DNA of 64,000 nt from NCBI GenBank assembly GCA_032622095.1, contig CP136069.1, positions 103,198,278 through 103,262,277 on the forward strand. The letters run 5' to 3'. The DNA comes from Siphonodentalium dalli. Taxonomy: Eukaryota; Mollusca; Scaphopoda; Gadilida; Siphonodentaliidae. The position numbers and the translations under genes are program-made. Below are positions 55,853 to 64,000 of this stretch, piece by piece. The notes under the pieces are model-generated. The model worked only from the letters and a program-made list of their open reading frames with translations, did not search any database and had not been told where the DNA came from. Each line of letters starts with the position of its first letter. Position 1 is the stretch's first letter.

Positions 55853-56745
55853 TTGTCATTAATTGAACACTAAATATATGCTTGGGATATTTCAATATGC
55901 GATAAGCCCGCCTTATGCTTATTTTAGCAATTCGTGTTGAAAATAACACAAATAAACCAACCCAAGACTTACCATGCAGATGTCAGCCTGGTCTCGTGAA
56001 AATAATCACATACCAATATGATATTGGCCCGTGTTGTGCTTGGTCTCGTGAAAATAAGCACATACCAATATGATATTGGCCCGTGTTGTGCTTATTTTCA
56101 CGAGAACAGCTAGGCTGGAAAACAAGACGATTAAACAACTCAACATTTACCATGCAGAGGTCAGGCTATTTTCTTGAAAATAAGCACTTAATTTTATTCA
56201 TATAAGCTAATGTTGGCTTATTTAATCGCAATATATATAAGCTCTATATTGACATAAAACACGGTTTTTAAAACTAACAAATCCTCCCATAAATACGCAC
56301 ATAATCGACCTATAATGTGAAATAGTTACGTATTATGATTATTTGATTCTCAAATAAGCATATACTGGAGTCATAGCCGTGGTTTCGTATTATGGCGCGG
56401 GCCACAATGAAAACACATATTAAAGAGCGTACACCTGAAAAGCCATGGCTTCGCTTATTTGTTTCATTGTCCACATATAATCTGCTTAGAATAGCCTCAT
56501 TATGAGTCGATATTATGACTAAAATGTTCTAATTTTCAGCACATTACCGACTTAATATGAGGCGATTCTAAGCAGATTATATACCTAAAAAGCTTTATTA
56601 TAAGCAGGTAATGTGCGGATTTTAGGGAGAACAGGCTGTTTAAAACAGAACAATATGGGACTATTTACATACCAAATAAGCCTAGTGAGCTTATACCCGC
56701 TATTCAGTTGAATGACGCGAACCGTAGTAAAACACATTTGCACTA
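55853..56745. repeat. Foldback family tail with mini-palindrome
   Basis: At 56044-56061 and 56088-56105 TCTCGTGAAAATAAGCAC is perfectly inverted around 26 bp; the left half is preceded by a ~52-bp direct duplicate from 55990. The GATATTATGACTAAAAT/ATTTTCAGCACATTACCGAC module follows at 56500-56640. The family ends near 56745. Confidence 0.65.
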
Positions 56746-58025
56746 GAATGCACCCATCACACATATGGCATGTTTTGTGATATCTTGCCAACAGCAGTTT
56801 GAACCACGGGTGCTGGGCCCTCTTTTGAGAGATCGATAGAGAATCTAGATATCAAATTTCAGTTCATCCATCGCTGAAATATTTGTGTGTACAGACAGAA
56901 TATCTCTGTTATCTCCAGTTGATCTATTACACTAATTATGGTCTTAGTAATGACGTAAGAGTTGTTTGACATATTTATAGAACAATATAGACATCGCTCA
57001 TATGAAGGGTGTGAATACGATTGGTTGCCGCTGATGCTATATATTATATACCAATTGGGTTACATTACTAGTTTGACTAGAATGCTTTGTGTATGTCATT
57101 GCACTTCAGCGGCAAAAAACGTCAAAGTCAATTCCGACACAATTAAATAAAAGACACGCGATCATTGGTTAGTCTTTGATTATCAATGTGTCAATGTGAA
57201 CATGCCCTTATAGCGACTGATCTACGGTCTTCGGGAACATATCATCAAAATGCCAATTGCTTTGAGAATGAGAAAGCTTGTTTTCCCAGTTAATTAATAA
57301 GGCGCTTTAATAATCCATGTTTCAACATATTTTTCAGTACAATTTTGTCTAGAACCATGCGCTCGATCGTTTGGCCGGACATGGTTTATATGCACCTGCG
57401 TCTTTCGGAAATGTTTTGAACGTCGAAGAAAGTTTCCAGAAATTTGTTCGCACATCATTTTCTATGCGAGAAAAAAAAACGATTCCGCACGCATCTTTTA
57501 GACTCGATCTCAAATAATTTTCCGAGTTTCAAAGAAAGCAATCTTTCAATTTTGTTCTTTTATGAACGATTTATTACCAAATAAAACGAGATAACAATGC
57601 AAATTTAGTATAAATGTGGATTTAAATTACAATTGGTGCCATCATTTCATATTAGCGCATGTGCATTCTTTACATTCTGTACTTCCGGTATGACGTAACA
57701 TATTCGTGGAAGGACAGACAAATAAACAGATAAACAGAGATCCTGACCGAAAACATTGCTTGCGCCCAGCATAGACTGGCGCAAGTAAAGAGCGTGATAT
57801 GTCCTGTCACAAGCTCCATGAATTCCGTTCCCAGTTCCCAGTTCCCCTAAAATTGCACTTTTCGTTACTAAATCGGATGCGTAGCCAGAGTCATGGTGGC
57901 CACCCAAGAATCCTTGTATTTTCGTGCGGTGCCACCCAGCTGGCATCTATAGGAAAGGGACGCGACCATGCAGCCCCTTCCAATTTTTCGAAAATCGGGC
58001 TGAAGTCGTGCATGGGGTGTCAATA
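56746..58025. other. Non-coding stretch
   Basis: No gene. A segment at about 57880-58010 with TGGTGGCCACCCAAGAAT and GGACGCGACCATGCAGCCCC is GC-richer than its surroundings and may be an old repeat. The 118-codon plus-strand frame crossing it (57799-58155) runs on into a minisatellite and shows no domain. A GAAAAAAAAAC run lies near 57470. Confidence 0.45.
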
Positions 58026-58029
58026 TACC

Positions 58030-58325
58030 CATATAAAAATGTACCTGGGTAAATATTGGTGTTTACCTAGGTATACCCCGGTACATATAGGTTTTACCCT
58101 GGTTCCACCCAGGTCACACCCAGGTTACACCCAGGTAAATCAGGGATTTATATAGATTTACCCAGGTGTTTTCTATATATGTTAGGTATAAACCCCAGTT
58201 TACCCGGGTTTTTACGGATTTACACCCAGGTATTTACACCAGGTATTTACCCAGGTATTTACACCAGGGTTTCGCCCAGGTATTTACTAGTGTTCACCCG
58301 GATATATACACCTGTGGTATTTTGT
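58030..58325. repeat. Degenerate ~12-bp minisatellite (ACCCAGGTATTT)
   Basis: About 18 imperfect copies of TACCCAGGTATT or TTACCCRGGT with changing spacer, densest at 58095-58290. It directly precedes the longer minisatellite. No coding. Confidence 0.75.
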
Positions 58326-58339
58326 TAAACTGTATAATC

Positions 58340-60165
58340 TGCATTGAAGTCACCTTATTAACCCTTTCTATATTACAGCACCATTGGCTTGTAGTTACCT
58401 TATTAACCATTCTATATTAAATCATTAATTGACAGGTAGTTACCTTATTAACCCTTTCTATACTAAGTAACATTGGTGAGTAGTTACATTATTAACCCTT
58501 TCTATATTAAAGCACCATTGATGTGAAGTTACCTTATTAACCCTTTCTTTATTAAAGCATCATTGACGCGTAGTTACCTTATTAACCCTTTCTATATTAA
58601 AATATCATTGATGTGTAGTTACAATGTTAACCCTTTCTATAGTATAGCATCATTGACGGGTAGTTGGATCCTTAATTCTGTATATATCAAAGTATCATTG
58701 TCGTATATAGTTACCTTATTAACCCTTTCTATACTAAGTACCGTTGGCGTGTAGTTACCTTATTAACCCTTTCTATATTAAAGCATTAATTGACAGGTAG
58801 TTACCTTATTAACCCTTTTTATACTAAGTATCATTGGTGAGTAGTTGCATTATTAACCCTTTCTATATTAAAGCGCCATTGGCGGGTAGTTACCTTATTA
58901 ACCATTTGTGTATTAAAGCATCATTGACGTGTAGTTACCTTATTATAACCCTCTCTATATTAAAGCATCATTATTGCTGGGTAGTTATCTTATTAACCCG
59001 TTCTATACTAAGTATCATTGGTGAGTAGTTACAGTATTAACCCTTTCTATATTAAAGCATCATTGACGTGAAGTTACCTTATTAACCATTTCTGTATTAA
59101 AGCAGCATTGACATGTAGTTACCTTATTAGCCCTTTCTTTATTAAAATATCATTGACGTGTAGTTACCATGTTAACCCTTTCTATATTAAAGCATCGTTG
59201 ACGGGTAGTTGCCTAATTAACCCTCTATATACTAAAGTATCATTGTCGTGTAGTTACCTTACCAACCCTTTCTATACTAAGTATCATTGGCGTGTAGTTA
59301 CCTTATTAACCTTTTCTATATTAAAGCACTAATTGACAGGTAGTTACATTAAACAACCCTTTCTATACTAAGTATCATTGGTGAGTAGTTACATTATAAA
59401 CCATTTCTATATTAAAGCGCCATTGACGGGTAATTACCTTATTAACCATTTTTGTATCAAAGCATCATTGACGTGCAGTTACCATATTATAACACTTTCT
59501 ATATTAAAGCATCATTGACTGATAGTTACCATATTAACCCTTTCTATATTAAAGCACCATTGGCGTGTAATTACCTTATTAACCCTTTCTACGTTGAAGC
59601 AATAATTGACAGGCAGTTACCTTATTAACCCTTTTTATAATTAGTATCATTGGTGATTAGTTACATTATTAACCCTTTCTACAATAAAGCATCATTGACA
59701 TGTAGTTATCATAGTAGCCAGTTATATATTAAAGCATCATGGACGGTAGTTACCATATTAACCCTTTCTATATTAAAGCACCATTGGCGTGTAATTACCA
59801 TATTAACCCTTTCTATATTAAAACATCATTGACGTGTAGTTACCCTATTAGCCCTTTCTATATTTAAGCATCATTGACGTGTAGAACTCTATCTTATTAA
59901 CCCTTTCTTTATTAAAGCATCATTGACATGTAGTTACCTTAGTAACCATTTCTACACTAAAGCATTATTGACGGGTAGTTACCTTATTAACCCTTTCTAT
60001 ATTAAAGCATCATTGACAAGAAGTTAAATTATCATTGCCGTGTAGTTAGTTACCTTATAAAACCTTTCTATATTAAGACGTCGATCATTGACGGGTAGTT
60101 GTTACCTTATTAATCATTTATGAATTCAAGCATCATTGACGAGTAGTTACCTTATTACTTGAAGT
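58340..60165. repeat. 44-45 bp minisatellite, about 40 units
   Basis: Unit: AACCCTTTCTATATTAAAGC + AYCATTGACGTGTAGTTACC + TTATT. AACCC starts at 58450, 58494, 58539 and 58584 show the 44-45 bp step. Variants at ACGTGT (ACGGGT, TGAGTA, ACAGGT) recur in blocks, which suggests a former longer unit. Because 45 is a multiple of three, long open frames with a 15-residue period appear; they are not genes. Confidence 0.92.
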
Positions 60166-60849
60166 TTATTATGACAGTATAACAATACACTACCCCGGAC
60201 AAATGAAGCAATATCATACTTTATCTAACAGCCTAGCTATAATTAGTGAACATTAAACTGACAAACAGACAATTTTCAGGGCCATTATTTAATATTAAAG
60301 GGATACAAAATAAAGAGATTTCTAATTATCAGTAAGAATTATTCTCTAAGTGATACTTATTATTTCAAATAAATGATTGCATATACTATAGTAGACCATA
60401 TACCAACAGGAAAATATTAGTGAATACAATTATTGTGTTTCAAAATTCGTTTCGTTTCGTTTCTGCAGCCAAATTACAAGCTTAACTTTTAGTTATCGTT
60501 CTTCAAAATGAAGCGCGGATAATTCCTTGTGGTATTTTGAGTTAATTTTGACGCGAATCAACGCGGATTGACAGAAGGAAATGGTGTATTGGCTACAAAC
60601 GGATAAACTGTGGACTTATATATAAGATTCGCCGATTTCTCCCCATGGATGTGCGCAAATATCGAAAAAGAGTGAATTTCATGTGACAAAAAATATTTCA
60701 ATTCCCGGAACAGTAAGAATTAAGCTACGATAACGAAACGGATCAACTATAGTATTGAACAGTACCTCAGCTACCTGGCCATAACCAGAATATTTTCTCA
60801 AAATTGAATTTGTGGTACCGGTACAATCATAATGCACCTGTCCAGAAGA
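60166..60849. other. Non-coding stretch
   Basis: Nothing supported. Near 60445-60465 TTTCGTTTCGTTTC is a short simple repeat. No coding or RNA gene was found. Confidence 0.45.
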
Positions 60850-61445
60850 AGAAGAATTGAGAAGTTTGAAGATCATGGACTACGCAGACACCATCTGGGA
60901 CCCCTACCAACAAAATCACATCGACAAGCTGGTAAGAATCCAGCGTAGAGCAGCCCGTTTCATTAAAAGTGACTATAAGAGCAAAGAAGATGGATATATG
61001 ACCAAGATCCTCTACGAGCTAGATTTACCAACATTGCAGAAACGGCGGAAAATAAATCGGCTGGGATTCATGAGTAAGGTGGTGGGTGGATTGGTCCCGG
61101 CTATACCACCTAATCAATACTTTACACCCGAAACAAGGCGTCTTAGATCGCAGAGCAAAGTTCTGACAGGCTACGTCACCAGCCAAATTCCTCGGCACCT
61201 AATTTAAAGGAACAACAGTCAGTGCTACGAGGCTATACCATACGTGTCAGCTCAGTTTGCTAATTCCACATTTGTTCGAACTACATGTATATGCGACTGG
61301 AATCAGCTGGAGGAATCCTTAATCCTACAACAACAGCCTGTGGATTCCTTCAAGAGTGCGCTGAAGGAAAAGATCTGAGACTCTCTCGCCCGCTGCGAAA
61401 TTACCATAATTGGGATCTGCAGCGTAACCATTCAGATTCAGATTG
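60850..61445 (+). mobile_element. 5'-truncated LINE fragment
   Basis: A plus-strand LINE 3' part that begins in the thumb region. Its 3' UTR is short and ends near CATTCAGATTCAGATTGA, a small (GATTCA)n repeat such as ends many Jockey- or CR1-group elements. No target-site duplication was identified. Confidence 0.7.
60857..61378 (+). pseudogene. LINE ORF2 C-terminus with one in-frame stop
   Basis: IMDYADTIWDPYQQNHIDKL and VRIQRRAARFIKSDY are the post-RT block '(E)YA...WDPY......LE..QRRAARF' of Jockey/CR1-group LINEs. LPTLQKRRKINRL and GGLVPAIPPNQYF follow. A TAA at 61205-61207 interrupts the frame, and the same frame continues with NNSQCYEAIPYV, FANSTFVRTT, DWNQLEESLI and VDSFKSALKEKI to a TGA at 61376-61378. 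Expected order and spacing are kept, so this is a single nonsense change in an otherwise readable C-terminus. There is no zinc knuckle, which sets it apart from the other LINE families in the window. Confidence 0.8.
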
Positions 61446-62802
61446 ATCCACGATAGTAAGGGGTCAGTACATGTAGTAAGTACTGATAGTGATAAGCCTG
61501 CTGTACAATAATACTACTTTTGCTGTTTTACTGGTCTTAACTGAGTACTGTGTCAATGTGACATTGTTAATTCAGTTCCACTCTAATGTACATTAACTGG
61601 CAATGATGCATCTGACGCTATTAAAGGCACCGGTAATCCCTAAATACCAGGAGGACGCGGCGTAGAAACTTGGTGTGACCGTGCTATTTTATATACCAAA
61701 TCAGTATATGCCTTTATTACATGCTACACATGTATACTAACTAAGTTATTAAACCTAACTCACTAATATACATTTTATAGCCGCATTGTAATCATTTCAT
61801 TGCGCGTACTTGGTTCATTCCATTTTGCGCTATTCCGTTCTGCACATTCCCCGTTTCCTATGTCTCATTGCTGATCTGTATTTTGCTATTTACTATCTCT
61901 ATCTACGCCCAATCTCTTACCCGCTTAAGTCTTCCTCTGTCTAGTTCAGCGCCCAGTATTAGATCTAACTAAGGTGTTTTAGCCAATCACAGGTAAGCTT
62001 ATTTACCGCGCTTTCTCAGTCCGTATTTCGTCACCAAGGTGTACGCATCGCAATATCGTATAACACTCTCAGTGTTATCCTAATTTCTTCATGCTCGAAG
62101 AATGTTAATAAGTTTAAGAAGTAATACTACGTTATGACATCTGACCTATGCTTTCCAAAGGATGGTATGTAATATTTGTTATGTTTTCACCCGTTATTAT
62201 AGCTTGTATTTTAATAATATTGTTTTCGGTTTTGAAACTTTAGTGTTGTCACATTTGCATAAATATATTTGCCCAATAGTTTAGTGAAGTTGGAAATCGC
62301 ACGCTGCGTTCATAATATCCCTTTTATACCAGCAATATAGGTTTTATTTCTAACTGTTCGTCACAGTTAGGATTGTGTCAAAATAGTTGTTTATATCGAC
62401 AATAGGGAAGTTGGTTTTTGACACAATCACATTTCACATATTTATTAATATCCATACTGGATATTTATTCGGCAGCAACTACAACCTATGTATTTGTTCA
62501 CCAGGGTCCTTTTTCTCGTTGGACATCTCTCGATTGATGTTGGATGTTCGATGTTGTGATGTTGCTGTCAAGCTGTCTGTGTAGATGTTATGTGATGTCA
62601 TCCATATGTGTCTTGTGATGTTGGATTGTGTTCCGTTTGGTATTGCATGATGATGAGTATAGAATAAATACATGATGAAGACTTTTAAGGTAGGCTTAGT
62701 GTTTTCATAGACCCTGCCAGATGTTTAGACTCAGAGCCCATAAATGTTTGTGATATAGCGACTGATGGTTCACTAAAGACCCACCCCTGTGCTCTACCAC
62801 AA
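61446..62802. other. Non-coding stretch, possible LTR
   Basis: No gene. A 13-bp perfect inverted repeat (GATTGTGTCAAAA at 62371-62383, TTTTGACACAATC at 62416-62428) and TATAGAATAAATA at about 62658 lie upstream of the primer-binding-site-like sequence, so this could contain a retroelement LTR. The LTR start cannot be set because no second LTR is in the window. Confidence 0.35.
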
Positions 62803-62816
62803 TGGCGCCCAACGTG
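62803..62816 (+). promoter_or_regulatory. Candidate tRNA-Lys primer-binding site
   Basis: TGGCGCCCAACGTG matches the first 14 bases of the primer-binding site complementary to the 3' end of lysine tRNA, used by many LTR retroelements. It lies two bases after ...CCAC/CA-like sequence, compatible with an LTR ending in CA. The next four bases (TATA) do not match GGGG. No gag or pol follows in the 1.2 kb left, so this is only a candidate. Confidence 0.35.
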
Positions 62817-64000
62817 TATAGCTTTAATCTCTGAGTATAGTGTGGAACTTTGAAATTGGTGAGAAAATTGGAACTTGGTGAAATTTCGTGTTTTCGGTCT
62901 GAAAAAATGACAATCAGGATTTCTGGAGATATTCAGCGTTGGAGTGGAAGAGACAATCAGATTTGGACAGTTTTATGCTAAAAAATGCATAAAAAAACAT
63001 AAATTCTGTTGAAAATTGATGAATTTTGTTGAAAATTTAAAATTTTCATGTTATTCAGTGAAATTTGTAAACACATTGTTTTGGTGTGGCTGTATTCCTT
63101 TAATATCATAATTATGTCTAAATTTTTGTATTGTCAGCTCTGTTTAGTCGTTTTTAGCGTTTGGGCAACGTCCAGGCATTAAATTCGATTTGTTACTCTG
63201 CCAATATATCGTGGTCCGGATTTTGGTAAATTGAAACCCGGTAAAGTTGTGTTTTCCGGAATTTGGTAGTCCGTGGTTTCGTTTTCGTTTCGTCACCGGA
63301 TTACATTTTCTATTGGTCAGAACAGAAAGTAAACAAATAAGCACATGGTAGTTTGTTGTTGTATAGTCTGACCAACTTTAGTAGCCTTTAAAGCTAATTA
63401 TTAGCTTTTGTTTAGGTGTAGTTAGGTATATAATATATCCGTCCAGCCACACATTATGTATTGTATGCTGTCAAAGTTTTTCTTTGACTAAAACAGTATC
63501 AAAGAAGTGACATTTGTTGTATTAAATGTTCCAGTACTGAAAGCATAGGCCAAATGTCAGCTTGTGAATTGCAAGGTGAATTTTCATTGCACATAATCGG
63601 AGATTTTCTGAAACCGAAGTTGATCGAGAATTTTTCTAAATTTCTTGACATTCGGTCATCACTTTTTTGTGACGGTGTGATAAATACCTTTGGTCTCCAA
63701 CATTATGCAATGCAATTCTGACTTTGCATTAATAATAGTTTTCAGACCCGGTGTTGGACAAATTGTCCCAACTAGTTCTGGTAGTATAAGCAGGTGTTGT
63801 CATTTTGGTTTGTTGATAGTTGTGACATGGTAAGTTGGTGTCGGAGTCTGCAGTTGTCGGAGTCTCAGGTTAACGGTGAGTCAACCCTGACCCCTCCCCT
63901 GCCCCACCCTCTTTCCCACTAATTTTTTTTGTGTGAGCCAAGTACGCATCGCGCTTGCTTTCATCTCATTTCATCAGATATGTGCATGAGTTAAATTCTT
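62817..64000. other. Non-coding stretch to the window end
   Basis: No open frame of note and no recognised repeat. AT-rich until about 63830, then C-rich (CTGACCCCTCCCCTGCCCCA at 63886). If the candidate primer-binding site is real, this would be a long untranslated leader. Confidence 0.4.

Noticed and set aside
57799-58155. 118-codon plus-strand frame
   Set aside because: Ends within the ACCCAGGT minisatellite and has no domain or codon support.
58166-59832. Chain of 60-80 codon plus-strand frames with a 15-residue period
   Set aside because: Direct consequence of the 45-bp minisatellite.

Overview
The window is AT-rich eukaryotic DNA that looks invertebrate and most likely molluscan. The reasons are several non-LTR retrotransposon (LINE) ORFs with C-terminal CCHC knuckles, Helitron ends of the kind common in mollusc genomes, a GACGGACGG-rich repeat ending in a TAGCTC...GAGCTA hairpin (46.96-47.31 kb), and the complete lack of compact bacterial-style genes. 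I found no host gene, tRNA, rRNA or CRISPR array. Everything that codes belongs to a transposable element. Family names rest on motifs I recognise, not on database searches.

Layout. 0-10.8 kb: non-coding DNA with degenerate tandem repeats and one non-autonomous Helitron (2138-4883). 10.8-21.6 kb: a LINE cluster. A minus-strand LINE (endonuclease part only) is split by a plus-strand, 5'-truncated LINE whose reverse transcriptase frame is open. A Helitron copy, a LINE tail and a nearly complete minus-strand CR1-like LINE follow. That CR1-like LINE starts with a 2A-like (DxExNPGP) leader, has one in-frame stop between endonuclease and RT, and carries an unusual second C-terminal module. 21.6-26.5 kb: mostly non-coding, with a frameshifted ORF1-like LINE gene and a ~175-bp tandem repeat.

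26.5-38.06 kb: a head-to-tail array of about a dozen short non-autonomous Helitrons in minus orientation. At many junctions the 3' CTAG of one unit is joined directly to the 5' TC of the next, as expected from rolling-circle concatemers. One unit has been interrupted by a CR1 fragment with a target-site duplication. 38.06-44.34 kb: a 537-538 bp satellite, itself a degenerate trimer of ~180 bp subunits and organised into higher-order dimers and trimers. Each monomer has a perfect 15-bp-arm palindrome, and two monomers carry an extra palindrome whose loop is inverted.

44.7-56.7 kb: foldback and inverted-repeat elements. These are a family with long arms starting CCTGTTCTCGTGAAAATAAG, a TTAA-flanked foldback element (47980-48458), and a dead LINE (52737-54310) carrying a TA-flanked element (53290-53960) whose termini contain palindromic 21-bp minisatellites. 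56.7-64 kb: a ~45-bp minisatellite (58.34-60.17 kb), a LINE tail with one stop (60.85-61.45 kb), and non-coding DNA with a possible retroelement primer-binding site at 62803.

Taken together this is a nested transposon graveyard with some recent activity (open RT frame, near-identical Helitron units, homogenised satellite). The most unusual signals are the Helitron concatemer junctions, the loop-inverted palindromes in the satellite, the in-frame LINE fusion downstream of a 2A-like leader, and the palindromic minisatellites inside transposon termini.
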